Part shown: one piece after another, positions 1 to 7,889 of the stretch
Position numbering within the stretch: the first letter of the stretch is position 1
Layout of the letters: each line of letters starts with the position of its first letter
Source of the DNA: Galaxea fascicularis
Lineage: Eukaryota; Cnidaria; Anthozoa; Scleractinia; Euphylliidae
Reading direction: 5' to 3'
Assembly (NCBI GenBank): GCA_948470475.1
Contig: OX419337.1
Coordinates: 27,482,372-27,546,371, forward strand
DNA length: 64,000 bases
Position numbers and translations under genes: made by a program
Notes under the pieces: generated by a model
Databases searched by the model: none
What the model saw: the letters and a program-made list of their open reading frames with translations, nothing else
Told to the model about the DNA's origin: nothing

Positions 1-3000
1 TGTCTCAGACTACGTGGTACCACGATTCTTTCACCCTTATACACAACACCATCCTGTACTGACAGTTCCTCCCTGAAGTTGAAATAATCACGCAAAGTGG
101 GCGGTACAGCTGCCAAACTCTCTGGCCAGCCCTGCTTAATGACGATAGTTAACAACTCGAGTTCGGGGTCACTTTCAGTAGCAACTTTTAGTTCTGCCAG
201 AGTAGTTTGACGAATTGGCACAAATTCTGCCATGTTCACATACTCGGTCTCCACTTCGGTTGGTGACCTTATGTCGTTAACACTCCAGACATCCTCTTGG
301 ACTTCTTCATCCTCACTGGTTGACGGGAGGTAAGCTCTGCTAAGTGGATCTGTAATATGCATATCGGCGCCTTTACTGTATGCTACTTCTAAATCAAACT
401 TCTGTAATCGTAGCAGCATTCTTTGTAGCCTTTTCGGTGCACTCAGCAGACTCTTCTTCATAATGGATTCGAGGGGCTTGTGATCAGTCTGGATAAAGAC
501 CTTTCTTCCATAGACATAGCTTGTAAACCTTTCAACACCGAAGACAATCGATAACAGTTCTTTCTCTATTTGAGCGTAGTTAATCTCAGTAGCAGTGAGG
601 GCTCTGGAGGCATAGGCCACTGGATGGCCATCTTGAAGTAGGCATGCTCCAAGACCACCCAGGGATGCATCACACTGAAGGACAGTCTTCTTCTGTGAAT
701 CAAAATACTTTAGTACTGGCGCCTTGGTTAGGACATTCTTTAATTTCTCTAGGCACTTTCCATGGACTTCCTGCTCCCACACAAATTCGTTTTCCTTCTT
801 GACTAGATCTCTTAATGGCTTGGCCAAGTCGGCGAGGTCAGGGGCAAATTTCTGTAGATAATTCACCATGCCAAGTATTCTCTGGACACCTTGTTTGTCG
901 GTGGGAGCTGGCATTTCGTTAATGGCCTTCAGCTTATTTGGATCAGCGCCTAGACCCTCTGAAGATACAATATGGCCCATGTAGGTGACTTCCTTCTTGC
1001 TGAACTGCATCTTGTCCACGTTTAACTTGATGCCCTTTTGCTGGCAGCGAGTGAGCACCTCTCTTAGATTGCGATCATGATCTTTAAGAGCTTCCTCGTC
1101 AGTGTCACCTGATCCAAAAACAAGGATATCATCTGCTATGGCCTTCTGCCCTGGTAGCCCCTCAAGTGCCAAATCAATTCTTCTCTGGAATTCTTCCGGA
1201 GCTGGAGACAATCCAAACGGCATACGAAGCCAGCGGTATCTTCCCCACGGTGTTCCAAAAGTGGTTGCAAGACTGCTCTGCTCATCTAATTGGATATGCC
1301 AAAAACCATTTTTGGCATCTAATACTGTGAAGACGCGAGCCTTGGATAATAGGGGAAGGACATCATCTATCGTAGGCAGGGGATAATGGTTTCTGTGAAG
1401 GGCTTGATTTAATGGCTTTGGGTCAATGCAGACTCTGACTTTACCATTCTTCTTTGTTGTTACTACAATTGCTGAGATCCAATCAGTGGGCGTGTCAACT
1501 CTCTGAATCACTCCAGTGCTTGACAGCCTGTCCAGTTCTTTTTTAAGTGGCTCTTTCAGGGCAATTGGTACCCTTCTCGTTGGCAGCTGAACTGGTTGAA
1601 CATTCTTGTCAATCTCCAGATGGAGTTCTCCTTCAAGTGTTCCCTCCCCTGAGAACAACTCTTTGTATTGAGACAGGCAATCCTCCTTTGTGAAGGCTTC
1701 ACTTGCAGCAACATGGCAGTCCATAGCGAGTATATTATGCTTGTTAATGGTGAGCAGTTGCAGGTGCTCACTAGCTCTCAAACCAAGAATGGACTTGCAC
1801 GCACCTTTAACAATAAGGAACTCGATGCTGTACTTTTTCTTGTTCTTTGGGTTCACTACTCTGAAACGTTTCCTGCCCAGTGGTTTAACTTCTGACTGGT
1901 TATACATAACCAGAGTCACAGATGTTTTTTCCAGGTCATCTAGCCCGTTCTCCCCAAATAGGCTCGTGACTATTTTGTCGGCCATAATGTTTACAGTTGA
2001 TCCACTATCCAGCTGGAACCTCTCTTCCTGTCCATTGACAAGTAGGGTGGCAAAGGCTTGGTTTCGGCCACCGGTTGCGGCGACAGCATTGAGCTGTTCT
2101 TCAACTTCAATCACTGCTACATACTCTTCATCTTCAGATTCGCACTCCATGGACAAGACGCTTTTCTTTGATTCCGGACAGCAAACAGGAAAATGGTTAG
2201 GTTTACCACAGTTCTTACACGAGTTTCCCCATGCAGGACAGTTTTTTTTAGCGAAAAAATGCTGTCTGGCACAAAACTTGCAGACCATCCTTTGACCTTT
2301 TGTCTCGATCGGGTTGTTGGCTGGAGGACTAGTCTTGTTTTTCACAGAAGGCATCTTCTTCTTCTTCTCCTCCTTCATGTAGCGCACGTCTTCCTGATTC
2401 ATAGCCCTAAGTTGTCGAGCTGAAGTCTCTGAAGATCGGCAGATATCTAAACACTGACTTAAGGTGAGTTTACTTGTCTGGAGGAGTTTCTTGCGAGCCG
2501 AGTTATCAGCAATTCCAACAACCATTCTATCACGAATAAGCGAGTCATTGAGTGGCCCATAATTGCAAGTCTTGGCGAGCTTCCTTAGTGTTGTGACATA
2601 GGCATCAATTGATTCACCTGTCTCCTGGTCCCTGCGGTTGAAGACATACCTCTCGTAAGTCTCATTGCATTCACCAATGCAGTAGTTCTCCATCTTTTCG
2701 AGGATAACCTCTGGATCGTTTCTTTGGTCTTCGGTGTCAAATTCCATTGCATCGATTACATCCAACGCATCCGAACCTATGCAGGTGAGCAAAGTTGCGG
2801 TTCTCCGTTCCTTGTTCCTGTTCGGATTTTCCGAGTCTCTGAGTTGAGCAGCGATTTCATAATTCGACCATGAACGTCTGAAGCGTTGCCACTTAACCTT
2901 GAGATTTCCACCAGTTAAGTCTAGCTTTTCCGGAAGCGGTATATTTACAGGCACAGTGATCACAGTGGGTTGAGTAACCGGTACATTTTGAGCAGAAGTA

Positions 3001-3029
3001 GCGCTTCCTACCTCTTCCGGCGGCGGCAT
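1..3029 (-). CDS. gag-pol polyprotein of a Ty3/gypsy retrotransposon (partial, runs off the left edge)
   Basis: One open frame starts at the ATG at 3029 and has no stop to the window edge (about 1,010 codons). In order it shows a gag region, two Cys/His knuckle-like clusters (CKFC and CKNC with NHF, about 2290-2160), an aspartic protease active site DSGST (about 2010-1994), reverse transcriptase with a YPLPTIDD block (about 1388-1361) and the catalytic ADDILVFG motif (about 1141-1118), then RNase H with QCDASLGGLGA (about 680-650) and TDHKPLE (about 490-470). The frame reaches the edge just before the expected integrase zinc finger. The architecture resembles the gag-pol fusions of the K02A2.6-like/mag-like gypsy group widespread in invertebrates. 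No frameshift or stop was seen in the blocks translated, so the copy may be young. Confidence 0.9.
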   Translation of the reverse strand, partial: MPPPEEVGSATSAQNVPVTQPTVITVPVNIPLPEKLDLTGGNLKVKWQRFRRSWSNYEIAAQLRDSENPNRNKERRTATLLTCIGSDALDVIDAMEFDTEDQRNDPEVILEKMENYCIGECNETYERYVFNRRDQETGESIDAYVTTLRKLAKTCNYGPLNDSLIRDRMVVGIADNSARKKLLQTSKLTLSQCLDICRSSETSARQLRAMNQEDVRYMKEEKKKKMPSVKNKTSPPANNPIETKGQRMVCKFCARQHFFAKKNCPAWGNSCKNCGKPNHFPVCCPESKKSVLSMECESEDEEYVAVIEVEEQLNAVAATGGRNQAFATLLVNGQEERFQLDSGSTVNIMADKIVTSLFGENGLDDLEKTSVTLVMYNQSEVKPLGRKRFRVVNPKNKKKYSIEFLIVKGACKSILGLRASEHLQLLTINKHNILAMDCHVAASEAFTKEDCLSQYKELFSGEGTLEGELHLEIDKNVQPVQLPTRRVPIALKEPLKKELDRLSSTGVIQRVDTPTDWISAIVVTTKKNGKVRVCIDPKPLNQALHRNHYPLPTIDDVLPLLSKARVFTVLDAKNGFWHIQLDEQSSLATTFGTPWGRYRWLRMPFGLSPAPEEFQRRIDLALEGLPGQKAIADDILVFGSGDTDEEALKDHDRNLREVLTRCQQKGIKLNVDKMQFSKKEVTYMGHIVSSEGLGADPNKLKAINEMPAPTDKQGVQRILGMVNYLQKFAPDLADLAKPLRDLVKKENEFVWEQEVHGKCLEKLKNVLTKAPVLKYFDSQKKTVLQCDASLGGLGACLLQDGHPVAYASRALTATEINYAQIEKELLSIVFGVERFTSYVYGRKVFIQTDHKPLESIMKKSLLSAPKRLQRMLLRLQKFDLEVAYSKGADMHITDPLSRAYLPSTSEDEEVQEDVWSVNDIRSPTEVETEYVNMAEFVPIRQTTLAELKVATESDPELELLTIVIKQGWPESLAAVPPTLRDYFNFREELSVQDGVVYKGERIVVPRSLR

Positions 3030-3143
3030 AGTCAAATCACACGACAGCAGCGCCGAAACGATGAACAGCAAAACAGCAAAATTGGCTTTATACAACTCAC
3101 CAAATCTCCTCCAGTCAGAAGGACGAGCGATAAAAGGCAGCAC

Positions 3144-3160
3144 AGTTTCTTCTGACACCA
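3144..3160 (-). promoter_or_regulatory. Primer-binding site of the gypsy element
   Basis: Read on the minus strand the sequence is TGGTGTCAGAAGAAACT, about 115 nt upstream of the gag ATG. The TGGTGTCAGAAG core matches, from memory, a primer-binding site seen in several invertebrate gypsy-type elements. It fixes the inner LTR border at 3160/3161. Confidence 0.55.
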
Positions 3161-3229
3161 TATAACGTAGTTGCAAAGGGATAGACTCATATGAAACTGA
3201 AGAATACAATACATTTAATGCAGTAAACA

Positions 3230-3525
3230 GGCTTATTGTACTTTGCGAAATGGTACTTTGCGAAACGAAACGAAATCTGTACTTTGCGAAATGAAATCTG
3301 TACTTTGCGAAATGAAAATCTGTACTTTGCGAAATGAAATCTGTACTTTGCGAAATGAAAATCTGCACTTTGCGAAATGAAATCTGTACTTTGCGAAATG
3401 AAATCTGTACTTTGCGAAATGAAAATCTGTACTTTGCGAAATGAAAATCTGTACTTTGCGAAATGAAATCTGTACTTTGCGAAATGAAAATCTGTAGTTT
3501 CTCGCTGCGTCTACTCGGATATTCT
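3230..3525. repeat. Left terminal inverted repeat of the outer foldback element
   Basis: It holds about 12 tandem copies of a 21-22 bp unit (core TGTACTTTGCGAAATG) and then a single-copy stretch ending GGATATTCT, where the inner element inserted. After the inner element the arm continues to about 4425. Spurious open frames arise from the periodicity. Confidence 0.88.
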
Positions 3526-4359
3526 GGACGTATACAAAACATGGACCCCCGGTCCATGGACCACCCTTGTGGACCCGGTCCATGGACCACCCCTGTGGAC
3601 CACCCCTAATTTTTGAAGGTCAACAAACACGTGGAAGGTGAGAAGATCGCTGAAGTGTTTCTTTTTTATTTTAGTAATGTTATTCTGTTTCCTGACCGCC
3701 ATTAACGATCATATTTGCATGTTTTGTTCTTTAGATATTTATGGAGACTTGGCGAGCTCTGACTCCGACAGGTACTAAACAATTTAATACGATTGAAGCA
3801 TTTTGATGAACGAGTTTACGTTCTGTTACTGAATCATGTCAATTATGGTTTTATTTCTTTCACCTCTACTTTCTCAACTGATTTGCTAGCACTGCGCACC
3901 ACCTCACTGAAAGCAAAATGTGCCCATCAAGTGGTGAAAACTATAATTTTCTTTAGTCGAATTCCGTAAAGTGTAAATACAAAATAAACAAGTTAAGCGT
4001 CTGTTATATACACAAGCAGCTTGTAGTTTGTTGTTGCACTTGTTACTTTCATTGTTGATGTGGAAACTAAACAGAATAATGAACGGCTTTGTCAGGAAGA
4101 TTATTGTATTTTCATGTGTATTCTAAGATTACTACCTTGCAAGCGATAATTATCATAGTCTGCGCACTTCACTCGATGGATTTGAAACACTGTTCTCACA
4201 CTAAACATACCTTGTTATTTTTATATCGAGCTTTTAGAATTTTAGTAAAATTCAGCTAAAAAATTGGGGGTGGTCCATGGACCGGGTCCACAGGGTGGTC
4301 CATGGACCGGGTCCACAAGGGTGGTCCATGGACCGGGGGTCCATGTTTTGTATACGTCC
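3526..4359. mobile_element. Second foldback/MITE-type element nested in the first, 9-bp target duplication
   Basis: It is 834 bp, beginning GGACGTATACAAAACATGG and ending with the reverse complement. GGATATTCT is repeated at 3517-3525 and 4360-4368; removing the element and one copy restores the continuous arm of the host element seen at the other end. The inverted repeats (about 3526-3612 and 4259-4359) contain several copies of the 12-bp palindrome GGTCCATGGACC. The AT-rich interior (about 3620-4255) has no convincing open frame. Confidence 0.88.
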
Positions 4360-4574
4360 GGATATTCTAAACAGAAAATTCCTCCCAAAAAAGCCGTTTC
4401 GCCTTGCGCGGAATGCGTGACGTTTCCGTTGCCACGTATAAAGTTTAAATTTAGCTCAGGCGTAAAATGGGGTTGGAAGGCCTACACGACTCCTGTTCGC
4501 GCGTTTGCCGCTTCTATTTCGGTTCTATTGACCGATTTAGCTTCTTGCTTGTTTTAAGTGGGGCAACACGGTGG

Positions 4575-5006
4575 TTAAGAGGATAGCATGATGGTGATGG
4601 TGATTGAAACAGCCATGTGCTTAAATGTCGCATGTAATGTACTTTGATACCAAAGGTCATTTCTGGGGTTAAATTCTGCATTTATCGCCTGGTTGTTTTG
4701 ACCCTGGTTGTTTCTGTTTAGCGACTGTGGTCCTTTATATGCCATCTGAAGCATTTTGTCTAGCTTTGGTTTGGCTCGTTTCAGTGCGTTCAGTGACAGA
4801 ACAGCCTCTCTCTTGTTATCAAGGATAGGAATTTTGAGCCGCGTAATATGATAATCTTTATCTTGTAGTGTTTGTACATTACCGGCCCGGTTATTTGGTT
4901 TTGTAGCAAGACGTTGTGTTTCTTTTGCGACTATTCGTCTCTTTATCCTTTCTTTAGTGTTGTAGCTTCTTAGAGAGCTATGCAACAAGTGAAGTTGAGC
5001 GCTCAA
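4575..5006 (-). CDS. Unassigned open frame inside the outer foldback element
   Basis: A 143-codon frame lies in the unique interior of the transposon on the minus strand. It is Lys/Arg/Asn/Gln-rich (for example KERIKRRIVAKE, LKRAKPKLDKMLQ) and begins at a non-ATG codon shortly after an in-frame stop, so if coding it would more likely be an exon than a whole gene. It does not resemble a transposase I know. It may be a captured host fragment, as in Pack-MULEs, or simply chance. Confidence 0.25.
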   Translation of the reverse strand: MSAQLHLLHSSLRSYNTKERIKRRIVAKETQRLATKPNNRAGNVQTLQDKDYHITRLKIPILDNKREAVLSLNALKRAKPKLDKMLQMAYKGPQSLNRNNQGQNNQAINAEFNPRNDLWYQSTLHATFKHMAVSITITIMLSS

Positions 5007-5118
5007 ATCCGCTCTAATTACGGCTGTGTTTTTGTCATCGTTTCACTCCGCTCTGTAGCTGCGGTTATGCACCGGCAGTGAAAGAGCGGCTTGGACAAGG
5101 TTCTTTTGGAGATGTTTA

Positions 5119-5370
5119 CACCATGAAAACGTCACGCATTCCGCGCAAGGCGAAACGGCTTTTTGGGGGGGAATTTTCTGTTTAGAATATCCGAGTAGAC
5201 GCAACGAGAAAGGAAATGTTTATTTCGCAAAGTACAGATTTTCATTTCGCAAAGTACAGATTTCATTTCGCAAAGTACAGATTTTCATTTCGCAAAGTAC
5301 AGATTTCATTTCGCAAAGTACAGATTTCGTTTCGTTTCGCAAAGTACCATTTCGCAAAGTACAATAAGCC
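5119..5370. repeat. Right terminal inverted repeat of the outer foldback element
   Basis: This is the reverse complement of the left arm. The single-copy inner part (with CCGCGCAAGGCGAAACGG) matches 4369-4425, and seven tandem units follow out to the terminus. The difference in copy number from the left arm shows the arrays expand or contract. Confidence 0.88.
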
Positions 5371-5484
5371 CAGTAAACACTCGTTGACTACATGAGATTA
5401 CAGAACTGAACGCGGGAGTTCATCCGGGGCCTTTCCACCACCTACGTCAGTCCCGGAGGGCCTGGGACTAACCATATCGTCACA

Positions 5485-6624
5485 ACTACTTTCGTTCCAT
5501 CTTCTTTGTTGATATGGTGATGCCAGACTTTCATCGCAGTTAACTACTTCAACTGCTTCAGTGCAAGTAAATGTGCGTTGTATTAAACGACAGGCGTTTA
5601 TTTTCTCATCCCACCATTTTGAATATATACACGTTATTCTTTGGTTATTTTGACGATTTTAATTTATGCACGGATCTGTTGCAAAAATTATTAACGACAT
5701 TTCTTAGAAAACAACTAGACAAAACAAACAATAATCAGTGTTCATGTTCTATCTTTGGCAGGAGAATATTTTCAATATTTAAAAATGATCATAATATGCC
5801 AGCTTGCTCAATGTGACTAACTCAAGCTGGCCTCTTCATTCATGCATGCCAAGGTAGTGCATGCATACAAAACTAAGTCTTTCCTACCCTGTGGATTTAG
5901 AATGTGTGGTTTTAACTATTCTAAACGGAATAGAGAAGCTGATGCATGCTCATGCATAGTTAATAGGCAATTTTGGCGTGTTTTGCTTTGAAAGTAATGC
6001 GGTGGGTACAAGATTTTGCCAGTAGGACTGGATGACTCGACGCTTATGCAAAATATAGATGAAATAAGAATTGGCGGACTTGTATGCCAACTTTACCAAG
6101 GAGTTGCCCTGAACTCATCTCGTGCGTCAACACGGAAATTTTGGACGAGCGACACAAGCTGCCGTAAAATAGCTTATGTTGGGTCTGCTGAAAGAGTAAA
6201 TAGGTAAATGGGGAAGAGAAACAAAGACCTTGAACCGAGCTGTGCTGGAAATACAGGCCACGGGCTCTACGAGACTATTGTGCATTGGAACGGCGCCAAG
6301 ACAAAAGTGGGTTTTTTGGGTGTTGTCCGAGGGCGCGTGATCAAAGCAAAGAATTTTCGTTTGCTAGCAGAACAAACGGTCATTTTCAGTCAGGTGGAAA
6401 TCGAGAGCTCTGCTGAATTGATTGGGTGCTAAAGTTAAGTTCGAACAACACGCTAAGCATTTGCAATTTGACAGCAACAGCGCGGTTCATTTCAACTTTC
6501 ACTGAAATTCTTCAAGCAGTAACGGTGCCGCATCATTACAGTATGTGGGTCCCTGGCGAGCCGGCAGCCATTACTGTGGAGTCTCACAGGCAAGGGTTCA
6601 AATGAACTACTGATGTGTCTATGT
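5485..6624. other. Intergenic stretch with no supported gene
   Basis: This lies outside the gypsy LTR. A frame at 6016-6432 is broken by a stop at 6205-6207 and resembles nothing I recognise. Otherwise I see AT-rich sequence with TGCATGC clusters at about 5840-5960. Confidence 0.4.
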
Positions 6625-7015
6625 AGTGTATTAACCCTTTAAATCGCTACAGCAAAATTTAAATTTTCTTTTGTTGTTCTCTATACAATTGGCCATTTCC
6701 GAGTTCATGTCTGCCTCCTCTGCAAAGCGAGTCTAAGTGCGAAGTTTTTCTGATGGTAATTAGTTCTACTTTACATATGAATGAAAACTAATTTTCATAA
6801 CAAAAACTTCGCACTTAGACTCGCTTTGAAGAGGAGGCAGACATGAACTCGGAAATGGCCTATTGTTATAGATGTATGGGGAGAAGTTGTTAAAATATCT
6901 AGCAAATGAATCTTGTCTGATCCTGTCCTTAATTCTCGTGACCACTGTGTTTTATAAATATTACAAGGAAAAATTCGATGCTGATCACTCCTAGGGTAAG
7001 GGTTGAAGGCCAACG
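6625..7015. repeat. Dispersed ~220-bp repeat (family A), interrupted by a MITE
   Basis: It begins near TTAACCCTTTAAATC and ends near GATGCTGATCACTCCTAGGG. The same framework (CCCTTTAA at one end, GGGGAGAAGTTGT, TGATCACTC near the other) recurs at 51745-51956 and, more diverged, at 30500-30717 (reverse), 51410-51733, 59010-59230 and 60795-60895. No coding capacity is seen; it is probably a non-autonomous transposon family. Confidence 0.6.
6691..6860. mobile_element. Palindromic MITE of about 170 bp
   Basis: Two arms of about 80 bp form a near-perfect inverted repeat, beginning GGCCATTTCCGAGTTCATG and ending with its reverse complement. It sits inside a copy of dispersed family A. No clear target duplication was found. 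Confidence 0.75.
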
Positions 7016-7889
7016 GGTGAATTTAAACTGGGTAACGCCAAGGGTGATGTTTCACAGTCGCCTCAAATGAAGACCATTCGCCCCAGTTTCACTTGAAGCT
7101 TCCGCTCTAAAAACCGTAGATGAGCGCTATTTTAATGTCAACTGACAACAACAAGCCCCAAAACAAATGAAACTGAATTCCCGGCCTCGTAGTTCGTCTC
7201 GTATGATCCTACAGCCGGGCGATTTAATAATGGGTGGCTCATGAGTGAAAAGTAAAATTTTGACTTCGCCTCCTATAAGGTCTTGTCTTTTTTCACCTAC
7301 TTTTAGTAAATGCAAATATCCAATAAGAACACCGTATATCGCTAATTGGAGTTGGAAAGGTTGGATGGGAATGAAATGGGACCCTTGGCTGTGTACTATA
7401 GAATGGCTACGGACGGGTGAATTTACAAGAACCCTATTGTTACTTATTTTTAAGGGAACTTAATTTCGGGATTTGGCCAAAAAATATATATTAAAAGGCA
7501 CTAAATTTCTCAACATTGGCACAACTGACTTTAATTTTTCATAACAAATGTTTCCAATAACACTGAACAAAATCATATTATAACAAAACGAAAGTGATAG
7601 ATAGGATGAATGGATTGTTTGACGATCGACTGCACCAAGGATATCTGACAAGAGCTGCAGCAATTAGCAAGAGGATGATACTGATGAAGACGAAGAGAGC
7701 TCGCACATCGAAGCTTAAATAGAGAACACGGACAAGAAAATCATGTTTTTCGCGCAAACGTGCATGAGGTAGTCTTTAGGGCATGAGGTAGTCTTTAGGG
7801 TGGTATACCTGTGGAGCAAATCGAGTCCCAGTTCCCGCTCTTGTAACAAGTTTGTTTTCGGTTGCTCTCGTCTTGCTGAGCTAACAACC
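7016..7889. other. Upstream region of CCDC103
   Basis: No gene is seen before the CCDC103 start. A perfect 19-bp tandem duplication (GCATGAGGTAGTCTTTAGG) lies at 7762-7780 and 7781-7799, about 90 bp before the start codon, and may fall in the promoter or 5' leader. Confidence 0.4.

Larger units (their letters stand above)
3230..5370. mobile_element. Foldback-type DNA transposon with tandem-repeat terminal inverted repeats, 9-bp target duplication
   Basis: The element starts GGCTTATTGTACTTTGCG and ends with its exact reverse complement. The direct repeat CAGTAAACA flanks it at 3221-3229 and 5371-5379. Both ends carry arrays of a 21-22 bp unit containing CTTTGCGAAATGA: about 12 copies on the left, 7 on the right. 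Inside the arrays the inverted repeat continues through CTACTCGGATATTCTAAAC and a stretch with CCGTTTCGCCTTGCGCGG. Without the nested inner element it is about 1.3 kb. No transposase is visible, so it is probably non-autonomous. Long tandem-repeat termini with a 9-bp duplication recall Drosophila Foldback and some Mutator-like elements; the superfamily cannot be assigned from this copy. Confidence 0.88.
1..5484 (-). mobile_element. Ty3/gypsy LTR retrotransposon, 5' part, LTR interrupted by nested DNA transposons
   Basis: On the minus strand the order is LTR, primer-binding site, gag, protease, reverse transcriptase, RNase H; integrase and the 3' LTR lie beyond the left edge. The gag-pol frame is open from 3029 to position 1. 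The proposed LTR runs from 5484 down to 3161 and is about 173 bp long once the inserted DNA transposon is removed. The only damage seen is that insertion, which lies in the LTR and not in the coding part. The LTR limits are inferred from one copy (TGT at one end, a primer-binding site at the other) and would need the second LTR for proof. Confidence 0.8.
3161..5484 (-). repeat. 5' LTR of the gypsy element, split by an insertion
   Basis: The LTR is inferred as 5484-5371 joined to 3229-3161. It begins TGTGACGATATGG on the minus strand, contains ATTAAA as a possible poly(A) signal in the 3220-3210 part, and ends at the primer-binding site. The insertion duplicated CAGTAAACA at 3221-3229 and 5371-5379. 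The LTR 3' end reads TTATA rather than the usual CA, so that border is uncertain. Confidence 0.45.

Noticed and set aside
3233..3583. 116-codon minus-strand frame in the outer foldback
   Set aside because: It is a translation of the 21-22 bp tandem repeat (repeating FRKVQ-like units), not a gene.
6016..6432. Two consecutive in-frame plus-strand frames
   Set aside because: Separated by an in-frame stop, no ATG at the first, no recognised domain or splice context.
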